Assembly: GCF_015865035.1 (NCBI RefSeq)
Contig: NZ_JADZGI010000002.1
Span: 473,088 to 537,087 of the forward strand
DNA length: 64,000 bases
Origin: Novosphingobium aureum
GTDB lineage: Bacteria; Pseudomonadota; Alphaproteobacteria; Sphingomonadales; Sphingomonadaceae
Reading direction: 5' to 3'
Shown here piece after piece: positions 42,327 through 53,400 of this stretch. The stretch's first letter is position 1; each line of letters starts with the position of its first letter. The position numbers and the translations under genes were made by a program. The notes under the pieces were generated by a model. That model worked only from the letters and a program-made list of their open reading frames with translations, was not told the DNA's origin and did not search any database.

Positions 42327-45215
42327 CCTTCATCACCTCATCGCCAAGGTGATTAACAACCTTGACCGCCACGCGCCCGCTGATCGGCCTCGGGAACGGG
42401 CGGGAGCGGGTGCGCTTGAGGCTTTCCCAGGCTTCGGCGTCGATCTCGGCCTTGAGGGTGGTTTTCAGGGCCTTGTAGGGATCGCTGGCGCCGGGGAAGT
42501 AGGCGTGGCGCACGAAGAAGCTTTCGTAGTTGTAGTCGGTGTCGATGAACCAAACGGCGATGTCGTCGGCGTCGCCGCTTTCGATCTGGCCGCCCTTGTA
42601 CATGTCGATGCCGGCCACCTCGATGGAGACCATGCCATCGGCCTCGTCATGCACCTGGATGTCGGGTTCGCCGAAGACGGTAAAGAGGTTGCCCGCGCCG
42701 GTGTTGGCAAGATCGGGCATGTGCAGGTCGGGATTTATGCGGGCCTGCAGCACGGTGAGCGCGCCCATGCGGTCGAACTCGCTGGCGTGGGCATCGAAGT
42801 TGAAGGCGGCAGCCACCAGCAGGTCGAAGCCCGCCTCCATCGCCTCGCGGGCAGCAGCGGTGAGATCGGCGCGAGAAACGGTGCCGTATTCCGGGCCGAC
42901 GAGGATCGCGGCGCGGCGTTCGGGGGTATCCTCGGCATCGGAGGACTGGCGCACCCGGCCTTCCGCGCTGATGTAGCGGCCCGGCCAGCCCTTGGTGGCG
43001 GTGAAGACGAGGCGATCCGCCTTGTGCGCCTGCTGCACACCAGACTTCTTCAGGTTGTCGAGCACCATGGCAACGAAGTCCGCTGCCTCGCCCCCGCCCA
43101 CTTCGCCGGTCTGACGGCGCCCTTCGGCAGCCTCCAGTTCATCGAACAGGCTATCGTCCACATCGACGGCAGGGACGCGGTGGGGCGACAGGCTCTCGAC
43201 CGTGAAGGGACCGGCCACGCGCACCCGGCCCTTGTCCTCATAGGGCTGGTCGTAGAGGTATCGGTATCAGCCTTGGCCGCGATCGAGGCGTCGATTTCCT
43301 TTTGGCGGGCAATGCGCTGTTCCCAGAACTGAAGGTGCCATTCGCGTGCTCCCTCAGGCCAATCAACGGGCCAGTCACGGGGAACCTCCCATTCCTCAAG
43401 TGCCGGATTGGGGTGTTCATCCCCGTATTCCGATTTACCTTCATCATCGAGGTCGGCATCGAAGTGAATGGTCTGACCCGCTCTCGCACCAGTCGAGACA
43501 TCGTAGGAAATCGTGGTTCCGATAAGTTCGGAGTTCAGATTTCGTAGAGCCTGATTGATCGCGGGCTGGAACTCTTCCCAGATCGTGTCGATCTCGGCGT
43601 TGTTGGCGATAGACTTCAAGGTGATGTGCGGCACGCGCTTGTAGACGAAGCCCTGTCGGATGCGGCCGTGCGTTGCCGCCATGGAAGGCGGCGTGCGGGT
43701 GACTTCGGCTTCCTTGAGTTGCCCGTCCTTACTGTCCGCCAGCAGATACCACGGGTAGCGCGCGCCCATCAGCCGCGCCCGTGCGAGCGCCAATGCGACC
43801 CGCGAGGTATCCATGGTTATCCACCGCCGCCCCCACTGCTCGGCGACATATGCCGTCGTGCCCGACCCGCAGGTAGGATCGAGCACCAGATCCCCGGGGT
43901 CGGTGGCCATCAGGATACAGCGCTGGATCGCTTTAGTGCCGCTCTGGACAACGTAAATTTTGGGATCTGTGAAGCTCCCAGTTCCGGTATCCATCCAAAT
44001 ATTTCTAACTGGTATCGCGGCATAATCATCAAGAAATCTGACGTACGCTAGAGACGATCCGGATACAATAACACGTCCAGCTTTTGTTAAGCGAGCCATC
44101 CCACGCTGAGGAGTTGCCCACTGCCTTTTCCCAACTGGAAAATTCCGGCCTTCGTAACAGGCTGTGTAATTTGTAGTAGCAGCTTGGGTTTGGGAGGTTA
44201 GCTGATCAATTCGAAAAACTCGCCCCTCATCGTAATTTTCGCCTACTGCATTTCGATGATATTCTCCATCGTCAGTACGAACGTGGCGATAGAGCGCGTC
44301 AGTCGATGATCCACCCGCCTTATCCAACAACAGCCCTCTATATTTTGTTTTGTCTCGACTCTTTCCATACCATAAAATGTAATCAGCAGTCGCGTCTATA
44401 AATTGCGATGACGAGCTAGTTGTCGTCGAGTTTACAATTTCAGCAATGCAATTTTCATCGCCAAAAACTTCATCCATTAATGCACGCACACGATGAACGT
44501 TTTCGTCGCCGATCTGCACAAAGATCGAGCCGCTCTCCGTCAGCAGATCGCGTGCAACAGTCAGGCGATCTCGCAGATAGGTGAGGTAAGAATGGATGCC
44601 GTCGCGCCAGGTGTCGCGAAAGGCCTTCACCTGCTCCGGCTCGCGGCTAAAGTGGTCAGCCTTGCCGTCCTTCACGTCGCGGCTCGTGGTGGACCATTGG
44701 AAGTTGGAGTTGAACTTGATGCCATAGGGTGGGTCGATGTAGATGCACTGCACCTGCCCCTTCAGCCCCTCGCGCTCGGCCAGGCTCGCCATCACCTTCA
44801 GGCCATCGCCCAGGATCATGCGGTTCGACCAGTGCTGGTCATGCGCATAGAACTCGGTCTTCGCCTCGGGCGCCACGCCGTTGAAATCGGAGAACAGGTC
44901 CGCCATCGGCTCTGGCTCAGCCCGCCGCTTCGCCGCGCGCTTCAGATCCTCGACCAGCGCCTTGGGGTGGATCTTCTCCTGGATGTAGAGCGGAGGCGCC
45001 TCGACCACGAGGGCCGACCAGTCCGCCATGTCCTTGCCCCGCCACACCAGCTGCGGATCGAGATCGGGATTGCGCCGCTCGTAAGCCGCCTGGATCGGCG
45101 TCTTCACATCAGTCGGCACAAACGCCTCCAGCTCCGCCGTGGGCGCATTCTTCCGGCTCGCCTCATCATGCGTGAGCGTTTCGACGGTGAGTGGTTTCTT
45201 GGGGGCACGGGCCAT
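42313..45215 (-). pseudogene. Type III-like Mod (beta-class N6-adenine DNA methyltransferase), frameshifted near 43260
   Basis: The first reading frame (45215 to about 43261, about 650 sound residues) has DPPYG at 161-165 and DPTCGSGTT at 446-454, i.e. motif IV before motif I, the beta class. The sense then moves to another frame, which reads LYDQPYEDKGRVRVAGPFTV and continues to 42313 (about 315 aa). In frame one the tail degenerates to Arg/Ser/Pro-rich nonsense after ADTD and only stops at 43050. A single lost base in GAT(T)ACC would explain this. Total length fits a Mod of about 965 aa. Residues about 255-420 (43955-44450), likely target recognition, are distinctly AT-rich. Confidence 0.85.
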
Positions 45216-47098
45216 CAGGCGTTCTCTTCCAGAAGGTTTTCAGCACCTTCGGCAGCGCGAAGGTCAGGATCGGGCAGGCCCGTTTCGGTATCGGCATCCT
45301 GAACCACGGTCTTGCCCTGCGCACGGCCAGCCAGTTCCGCAAGCGCCTTCTTACGCGCGGCGTAGAAGCCTTCGAAATCATCGCTGCGGAGCAATTCAGG
45401 TTCGATCAGGTGAGATCGCAGGATGGTGTCAAGCTGATCGGATGACAGGCTGTGGCGCTGCTCGATCCTCGCCAGATAGACGGACGGGGCGTGCCCGCCG
45501 ATTTCGCGGTTGCTTGCCGCAGACAATGCCGTCTTGTTGACGATGCTGTTGTAGACGCCGGGATCGATCCCGCGTTCCTCGCACCACTTGCGCGGAAAGA
45601 TATGGTGGATGTCCATGGGATCGGACCAGACGTCCATCACTTCAACGGGCTGGCCACTGATGAAATCGCGACAGCCTTCGCGCATCAGCAGCGCGTGCAG
45701 CCCCTTGTAGGCGGCAGACAGACGCATGCGCAGGCTGTCGAGCCGGTCGATCTGGAAATAGGTGTCCCACACCGTTCGCGGCTGTGTTTCCGAGCCCATC
45801 CACTCAATCAACTGCACGACATCGCGTGCGATCTTGGTCTCGGTGGCACTACCGTAGTACTCACCCAGCACGCCCGACCAGAACCAGTGGCGCAGCTTGT
45901 CGAACTGCGGACCGGACAGCTTGTGTCCGAAGCGCGCAAAGAAGGCTGCCAGCGCCACCATCTGCGGCGGATAGGGTACATCGCGCGCCCAGAGGATCTT
46001 CTCGCTGTTGAGGAACTTGGCCGCTTCCATGAAGCCATCCTGCACACCATCGGCGTGCGCCTTATAGGCAGTGAGCGGGAGCCCCAGCATGACCTCACGC
46101 CGACACGAAATGGCGGGCACGGCCTTTCCGGTCTTGCCTGCGGCAATGGCAGCTTCCTGCTCATCCATGGTATGAAGGACAGTGCAGGCCTGAAGGAAAT
46201 CGGTTGTGGCGAGGTCCTCGAACAGGCCCTTCTTCGGCATCTTCGCACGCATTTCGGCCAGACGTCCGGGCTGGTAGGCATTGCCATACCAATCATCGCG
46301 CAAGTTAAAGTTGTCGGCAGCGAAGATGGCGGTCACGAGTTCGAAGGCGTCCAGCTTCTTGCCGCCCACGTTCACCTTTTCGAATACGGTGCACACGGCT
46401 TCACGGCTGTTGTCCTTGCTCAGCCGAATGACTGGCATCTGGTAGCCGCTGATCCGTTCAAGCACTTCCAGCCGCAAGGTGTCCAGCAATTGCCGGTGGT
46501 CGTTCGGCTTGCCATGCCAGAAATCGCGGCATCCGAAGATCCAGTTTATCGGATCGAGTGTCTGATTGAGCGGGAACATCAGCGCTTCATATTCGCGTTC
46601 CGCACTGGACAGGTCGCGCCCTTCGGCATGCCCGAATGCGCCCTTCTCGACCCTGTCTGCGGGCACGGCAACAATCGCCTCCTCGAAGTCGACCGCTGCT
46701 GCGAGCGCGGCTTCGACATCAAGGTAGAAGAAGCGCTGCACCTTTTTGCCCTTGGCTGTGCGCACCTCAGCGGGCTTCTGCGCGTAGATCGCCTGGTAAA
46801 GTGACGTCATGCGCTGCTGGCCATCGAGCAAGAGAGCCTCGGGTACAGGCTGATCTTCCTCTGGCTTCGCTTCAAAAGGCGTCGTGCGCAGGCCACGCGG
46901 CTTGAACTCGACCGAACCGCCTCGCTCCAGGGTCAGCAATGCGCCGACCGGAAACCCCTTGGCGATACTGGCGAGGAGACTGCGGACCCCATCTTCGTCC
47001 CAGACATAGTCGCGCTGGAAATCGGGAAGTTGCAACTTGCCCGTATGAACGTCTTCCAGGAGGTTCTTGAGTCCGGTCTTTGTAGTGTCGAAGCTCAT
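45215..47098 (-). CDS. GmrSD-like DUF262/HNH protein
   Basis: This 627-aa protein has the DUF262 ParB-like N-terminus (LPDFQRDYVWDEDGVRSLL, 25-43; LLDGQQRMTSLY, 90-101) and a C-terminal HNH-type nuclease region from about 496 (DIHHIFPRKW ... YNSIVNKTALSAASN). These are the two halves of GmrSD type IV restriction enzymes, which cut DNA carrying modified bases. Here the gene sits between res and mod of a type III-like system, with a 4-bp overlap to res and one shared base with mod. It may add a second, modification-dependent cleavage activity to the same operon. Confidence 0.9.
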   Translation of the reverse strand: MSFDTTKTGLKNLLEDVHTGKLQLPDFQRDYVWDEDGVRSLLASIAKGFPVGALLTLERGGSVEFKPRGLRTTPFEAKPEEDQPVPEALLLDGQQRMTSLYQAIYAQKPAEVRTAKGKKVQRFFYLDVEAALAAAVDFEEAIVAVPADRVEKGAFGHAEGRDLSSAEREYEALMFPLNQTLDPINWIFGCRDFWHGKPNDHRQLLDTLRLEVLERISGYQMPVIRLSKDNSREAVCTVFEKVNVGGKKLDAFELVTAIFAADNFNLRDDWYGNAYQPGRLAEMRAKMPKKGLFEDLATTDFLQACTVLHTMDEQEAAIAAGKTGKAVPAISCRREVMLGLPLTAYKAHADGVQDGFMEAAKFLNSEKILWARDVPYPPQMVALAAFFARFGHKLSGPQFDKLRHWFWSGVLGEYYGSATETKIARDVVQLIEWMGSETQPRTVWDTYFQIDRLDSLRMRLSAAYKGLHALLMREGCRDFISGQPVEVMDVWSDPMDIHHIFPRKWCEERGIDPGVYNSIVNKTALSAASNREIGGHAPSVYLARIEQRHSLSSDQLDTILRSHLIEPELLRSDDFEGFYAARKKALAELAGRAQGKTVVQDADTETGLPDPDLRAAEGAENLLEENA

Positions 47099-50000
47099 TG
47101 CGCCAGCGCCCCCGCTTTCGTGATGTCATCCAGCCAGGCTTCGACCTTGGCAGCAAATTCGGTCTTGATGGTCCAGACATCGGTGAACTCAGCAAAGGCC
47201 CAGCGTCCCTGCGTGCCCAGGTTGTTCACGCCCGGGATCCAGAGCGTGCGCATGGTCTCGGCCTTGTCCTTGTCATCCTCGTCACGCTCGCCCTTGATCT
47301 CGACAACGAGGTTCAAGGGAGCGTCCTCACCCTGCCCATCGTTCAGTTGCAGGATGAAGTCCGGACGGTATCGACGCGCTTCGCCGCCAGCGGTGTAGGG
47401 CACCTCGAAGCCGAGGTTGTGGTTCTTTACCCAGGCCAGAACGCGCGGGTGTTGATCAGCGACCCGGCAGAACTCGGCTTCCCAATCGCTATCGATCACC
47501 GCGTAGTTGACGTGGCAACGCTCGCCCGTCTCGTAGCGATCCTGACTGGTCATGAAGCTGACGCTGCGGGTGGAGCCTTCACGGTTGTACGGATCGAGGA
47601 TCGCCAGCACACGCCCTCCGCCTTCGGCGCCGCGCGTGATTGCGTTCATGATACGATCCGCCACGCGATCGGCAATGGCATAATACAGGATCTGGGCTGG
47701 CCGGGTGCTGCCCTTGCAGACCAGATACTCGTTCATCCACCTGCGCACGATAGTGCGCATCTGCATGACCAGGCCTGCGTTGATCGGCTGCATTGCCTCG
47801 GTCAGCCGGCGCTTCACGATCATCTCCGCCATCCGGAAGACGATCGAGGATTGGCGGATCTCGCCTAGGTGATCGAGCGTAAGCTCCGATTGCTCCCCCA
47901 CGATGCCCGAGTTCACAGTTTCGGTCGCACCGACGAGTTCAGGCGTAAGCTCCAGTAGTGAATCCGGCGTGAACTCGGCACGAATGACATCCTGCGGCAT
48001 TTCCGTGCGGTAGCCATCGACGCGTGGGAACCGGATCTCCGAGGAATCACGGTCCGGGGTTAGCGCATGGACCCGCTCCATGTCAGGCGGGGTGCGGATC
48101 GGCGCAACAACCGGCTGGGCCGTAAAGTCGAAGGGGATGCCAAGGACATCGGCGTATTCGACACCGAAGCGACCATCCTCTTGCAGCTGATAGGACTGCC
48201 TGCGCAGGGCACGGCCCATGACCTGCTCGCACAGAAGCTGTGTCCCGAAGGCGCGCACGCCAAGAACATGGGTCACGGTGTTTGCGTCCCAGCCCTCGGT
48301 CAGCATCGAGACGGAAACGACGCAGCGGATGCCCTCGCCCAACTGCCCCTTCCGCCCCACGGTATTGAGCACTTCGCGCAGAATGGTGCTGTCGTCGATC
48401 TTCTCCGCAGCAACGCGATCTCCCGTACGCTGGATCAGTTCCTGCTTGAAGCGGTCAATCTCGCCTGCTGCGGCAGCTCGGAAATCCGACGAGATCGCAT
48501 CGCCGGACTCCAACTGCATTGAGTCGATCAGCAAGGTCCGCATACGTGGGAGGGCAACACCATCGGGATCAAAGTTACGGAAAAGCTTGCACTTGCCTGC
48601 CATTAGCGTTTTGGCGCCGTTTTCGTCCTCTAGTTCATAGCCACTGATATAATCGTGAACGAGCTTTGACGTTGCGGTGTTGTTACAAACCACAATGAAG
48701 ACGGGGTCGACGCCGATGCCTGCCTCGCGCCAAGCGGTATGCGTCTTTTCATAGTGGCCATAGAGCGCGTCGATGGCCGTCAGCAGTTCATTGGGCAGCT
48801 TCTGCGGATCATCGAAGCCGGACTTGCCGCGTCCCTTCTTGGGCAGTTTCTTGCCGATATGTTCCCACAGGTTGCGGAACATCGGCGTTTCGCCCCCCGG
48901 CACGTTGTCCATGATGGGAACGCGCGGAAGTTTGACGATGCCGCATTCAATCGCATCCATCAGCGAGAAGTCACTCATGACCCAGCCGAACAGCGATCCT
49001 TCGCGATAGCCCGACCCCTTCAGGAAGAACGGCGTTGCCGAGAGGTCATAGACCATGTTGAGGCCCAACTCCCGTTTCATTGCCTCAAGGCCCGAAATCC
49101 AGAGACGCGCAGCCTCATTGTTCTCGTTCGCCTCGGCCCGATCTTCGCCCTTTAGAGCCTTTTCCTCTTCAGGCGTCAGGGGCCGCTCGCGATAGCAGTG
49201 GTGGGCTTCATCGTTCAGGACAACGATGTTCTTCATACCCATCAGTTCGCCAGCCACCCGGCGGATCATTGCGCCATCGCTCTCCTGCTTCGGCTCGGTG
49301 CGAAGCGCGGAACGCTGCACCTTGTTGAGCGATACCTCATCCTTCTTCTTGAAAGCATGGTAGTTGGTGATGACAATCTTGGCCTTGCCGAGGTCAGGCA
49401 GCATGTCCTCGGGCACGATCTCTCGGCTCTTATAGTAACTCTCGGGATCGTTGGGCTGCAGAACACGCAAGCGATCCTTGATCGTGATGCCGGGCGCAAC
49501 CACCAGGAAGCCGCGCGTAAATCGCTTTGCGTTGGGATGACGCACAGCGTTCACTGTGTGCCAAGCAATCAGCATCGCCATGACTGTCGTCTTGCCGGCA
49601 CCAGTTGCCAGTTTGAGCGCGAGGCGCATCAGATCGGGGTTGGAAGCAGTATTCGCAGCTTCAAGGTGAGTCCAGAAGCGACGCCCTTGCTGCGAGGACT
49701 TCGGAGCAACTTCGGTCAGCCAGATTACGGTCTCTACCGCCTCGACTTGACAGAAGAATGGCCTTTGGTTCGCGAATTTATGGGTACGCCAATGACGAAG
49801 CAGCCGCGCAGTGGACGGCGTGACCTGCCACTGGCTTTCAGGTAAACGCCGCCAGCTTTCTACCGCTGAACGGATACCGTTGATGACTTCGGTAGGGTTA
49901 TACTCCTGCCCTTGGTCGTCAGCCAGCAACTCCCCCTGCTGCACGGTCTTGCCGCGGACTTTCTTCGCCTTAGGGATCGGCGAAACAAGAGCGCTTTTCC

Positions 50001-50115
50001 GTCGGTAATGTATGATTTCGCTGGTCGGCTGGCCGTTCTCATCGAGATCCCAATGCCGGTCCGGCTCCTCATATGGCGAGTTTAGGATCGGCGATTGGAA
50101 GAAAGTCTCGGTCAT
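47095..50115 (-). CDS. Type III-like restriction enzyme Res subunit (DEAD/DEAH helicase-nuclease)
   Basis: This 1006-aa protein has Walker A ATGAGKTT (170-177), DEAH (302-305, LNDEAHHCYRE), SF2 motif VI region VMGRALRRQSYQ, and a C-terminal PD-(D/E)xK nuclease (YRPDFILQLN near 916, then VVEIKG at about 937-942). It translocates on DNA and cleaves when two sites interact in type III systems; a Mod partner is required. It opens the five-gene operon, with weak promoter-like sequence upstream. Its stop overlaps the DUF262 start by 4 bp. Confidence 0.9.
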   Translation of the reverse strand: MTETFFQSPILNSPYEEPDRHWDLDENGQPTSEIIHYRRKSALVSPIPKAKKVRGKTVQQGELLADDQGQEYNPTEVINGIRSAVESWRRLPESQWQVTPSTARLLRHWRTHKFANQRPFFCQVEAVETVIWLTEVAPKSSQQGRRFWTHLEAANTASNPDLMRLALKLATGAGKTTVMAMLIAWHTVNAVRHPNAKRFTRGFLVVAPGITIKDRLRVLQPNDPESYYKSREIVPEDMLPDLGKAKIVITNYHAFKKKDEVSLNKVQRSALRTEPKQESDGAMIRRVAGELMGMKNIVVLNDEAHHCYRERPLTPEEEKALKGEDRAEANENNEAARLWISGLEAMKRELGLNMVYDLSATPFFLKGSGYREGSLFGWVMSDFSLMDAIECGIVKLPRVPIMDNVPGGETPMFRNLWEHIGKKLPKKGRGKSGFDDPQKLPNELLTAIDALYGHYEKTHTAWREAGIGVDPVFIVVCNNTATSKLVHDYISGYELEDENGAKTLMAGKCKLFRNFDPDGVALPRMRTLLIDSMQLESGDAISSDFRAAAAGEIDRFKQELIQRTGDRVAAEKIDDSTILREVLNTVGRKGQLGEGIRCVVSVSMLTEGWDANTVTHVLGVRAFGTQLLCEQVMGRALRRQSYQLQEDGRFGVEYADVLGIPFDFTAQPVVAPIRTPPDMERVHALTPDRDSSEIRFPRVDGYRTEMPQDVIRAEFTPDSLLELTPELVGATETVNSGIVGEQSELTLDHLGEIRQSSIVFRMAEMIVKRRLTEAMQPINAGLVMQMRTIVRRWMNEYLVCKGSTRPAQILYYAIADRVADRIMNAITRGAEGGGRVLAILDPYNREGSTRSVSFMTSQDRYETGERCHVNYAVIDSDWEAEFCRVADQHPRVLAWVKNHNLGFEVPYTAGGEARRYRPDFILQLNDGQGEDAPLNLVVEIKGERDEDDKDKAETMRTLWIPGVNNLGTQGRWAFAEFTDVWTIKTEFAAKVEAWLDDITKAGALAQ

Positions 50116-50470
50116 CGATAAACGTGCCCCCGGCTTGAGATCGCGACTGACAATATGGCCACATTAGCCTTGAAACCATGACCGCGATCACACGCTCAAC
50201 CTATTGGGCAAGCGCCGAACAAGGTCAACCGAGACGGCATTTTATTGTGAGAGGCCAGACGCTTAGTTTCAACACTCTTTGACCAGATGTGGTGAGGTGT
50301 TTCTGGCTCTGCAAAAAGCCTGAAGACGAGCGATTTGTAGCGGCTCACGGGCGGAGAGCGGAGATACCGGATATTGCCAACCCGGCTAACCTCTTCCTCT
50401 CGATCACTAAGTCACCCCGGCGACGGGCCGCATAGGCTTGGGATGCAAGATCAAGACGCCAAGACTAGCG
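50116..50470 (-). promoter_or_regulatory. Gap between zorD and res, with candidate res promoter
   Basis: These 355 bases hold no convincing gene. On the minus strand TTGACC (50228-50223) and AATAGG (50205-50200) are 17 bases apart, 85 bases before the res ATG: a weak sigma-70-type promoter. The gap separates the Zorya operon from the RM operon, both transcribed the same way, so independent expression is plausible. There is no clear terminator after zorD. Confidence 0.35.
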
Positions 50471-53400
50471 CTACGACTGTTCAACCGTAGCGTTAACAAC
50501 ACATCCGAAGCGCGGCGACATGATACCATCGATGCCGCGCCCCAAATCCCAGATCACCCGGCTTCCATCGGCAAACGTGGCGGTGACTCTGCGATCGTGC
50601 AGATCGCCAGTCGCTCTGCGAGATCTAGGGGCGTGATGGAAGTTGATGTTCGGCAGTTTGGAAGCCACTTTCCTCACGATGTCGCCACACTGCTCCTCAT
50701 TGCTTTCATAGCTGTCACGCAAGGAATCAGCATCGAAACTGACGACATGCACTTTCCCAATCGAGGCCGCAGCTGTGTCAAAGCGCGCGATGAAATCTGC
50801 CAGCCTGCGGCGAGCATCTTCCTGAGCACAACAATAGGGATCGATGATCTGCAGGACCTGTATGGCCATGTCTTCAATGTGCTGAGTGAAGATTGTCCAA
50901 TCCCTGAGTCCTCCCACTTCGAACTCAACACGCCCAATGTCAGGAGTGCGGGTCTGAGCAATGTCGACTGGCGTTGGGCGGACCGACAGGATGGGCCTTC
51001 GAGGCTCTTCGACCGGCTTACCCCGCCTGCCTTCAGCATCGTCCCCCTGTTCAGCTGAAGATGCTGTATCGCTTGCAGATCCAGAAGGCGCGTCGCCGGT
51101 CTCGATGGTCTGCTTCGAGGGCGGAGAAGCCGTTTCGTTGGATTGCGGCGACGTTTCACGGTCGCCATCGAGGACACCTGACAGCATTGTGTCGAGATCG
51201 TTATCCGCCTCTGGTGGCACGAGCAGGCCACGGCTCAGTTCACGCTTGCTCTGCATCAAGCTATTGAGGCGAACGTCGAAACTACTTGGACCAATCGTCT
51301 CATCAGGATGGACAGCCATCGGGATGTGGACCGTTACCGGCTTATCTTGCCCGATACGATAAACGCGGTCGGTAGCCTGATCCTCGACGGCTGGGTTCCA
51401 CCAGCGCGACAAGTGAATGACATGATTTGCCTTGGTGATCGTCAAGCCCACGCCACCAGCCTTCGGCGAAAGGATCATGACATCGAAACCAGCAGCACGC
51501 GACTGGAAGTCAGCAACGATTGTCTGTCGCTGGGCTCCGGCGACTGATCCGTTGATAACGGGCACCGAGCGCTCCAGATTGAACTGCTCCTCGATGGCCG
51601 ATGACAGAAAGGCTTGCATATCGAGGTCTTCACAGAAGATCAGCGCCTTCTCTCTTTTCGCCTCGATCTGGCTCAGTAGCTCGAATGTCTTGGAAAGTCG
51701 AGCGGATGCCCTGATGTAGCTTTCGAAATCTCCGAGGCCCACAGGCTCTTCAGGATGCAGGGACGTCCCCCGAAGCATGTGAAGAATTTTCAGCATTGCC
51801 CCTCTGTCGCCGCTCTCACGCATGGCGCGGGCTCGAGCCAGGATCCTGTTGTAAGCGGCCTCCTGTGGGGGCGGCATCGGGACTTCGTAAGGAACGATCG
51901 TCTTGGTCGGGAGCCCGGAAAGCAAGCCTTCCTTCATTCTGCGAAGCATAAAGGGCGGCAAGACCCCATCACGTTCGATGATGCGGTCCTGCAGAGCGTG
52001 GAGGGCTTCCGAGCTATGGGGGGGGTAGACTTCCTCGAACTCGCGACTAGTTCCCAGAAACCCGGGATAGACAACATCTGCAATAGACCAGAGATCCTGC
52101 AGCCTGTTCTCAACCGGTGTGCCTGTCATGCCAATCTGAATATGCGCGTTGAGCGCCTTGGCTGCACGAGTCATCTGGCTCGCCGGATTTTTCAGCTTCT
52201 GGATTTCGTCGTAAACGATCGCCGAAAACGGCACGCGAGCCAAACTCATGTGATAGTCACGCATTGTCTCAAAGGTCGTCAGCACGACGCCGGCATGCCG
52301 CCATTGCGATACGTCAAGCTTTGAAGTGCCGCCACGGATGTCGTTGCCCGTGCCATCGCGCCATTGCTTGAGACCAGTGCCGAAAGCCTCGATCACCTTG
52401 CCCAGAGCATCGCGCTCTAGGTGAAGTTCAATCTCGTTAAGCCAGTTTCGCAACAGGCCCGTGGGAGCAACGATCAGCACCGGCCTGTCGGGCGCGGCCA
52501 CATTCCGTAGCCAGGCCAGGAAAGCAAGCGCTTGGAAAGTCTTGCCGAGCCCCATATCGTCGGCCAGGACAATGCCAGGTACCTTGCGCGTGAAGGCTTC
52601 GGTCAGCCATGCGAAGCCCTCCTTCTGATGCGGCTTGGGCGAGGATCGCAGCACCGTTGGCATGTCTGGCGCATTGAATGGCCGTGCCGCCACCTCTCTT
52701 GCTGCCTGACGGGAATAGTAGAGTTCCTCAAAATTTTCCCCGACCTTCAGAAAGTAGGTCGGAATTACGACTGGTGGCTCGGCATCTTCACTGCCTGCCT
52801 GGTCTGCATGTGCAAACTGGTTTTCGAGCTCAGCAATTTCCCGAACCGCATTCAGAGTGTTTGTGTTGGCAGGTATTTCAAAGTCGCCAAAAGGAACCGA
52901 CGCATCGCCCTTGTCGAGCGCTGTCCCGATGGACGTCTCGAGTTTTTCCGCATCACCTGCCTCAAATGGCACATGTTGCTGATTGGGCGGTTCCCCGATC
53001 GTCAGACCGAAGCTCTCCGGCAACCAGCTATTGGGAGTGGGCTTGATCCAGGGCAGCACAGGCGGCTGCCATTCCTCGATCCCCGCGACCCTCTCTGAGT
53101 ATTGCTGGGTCTCCAGGAAGAGGTGATCGGCAGCGTCGTCGTCTCCGGTTTCATCCAGCGCCAGCTCTTCGCGAATGTAGCGCTGCGGTGCGCGTGCGAA
53201 AATGCGCCTCTCCTCAGCCGGTGCCGCCTGCTTCTCGCGCACGACGTCGAGCGCCTTGCCGAGGTTGGAGTCGAGATAGAGAAGCGTTCCATCCGGCAGG
53301 AGGTAACTGCGCCGACCGCCCTTCTGAGTGCGAAAGCGCTGCCGGAAGCGTTGGTGTTCGTAGTCGGTGAGAAGAGCCTTGTCTTCGGCATCGAGCAGAT

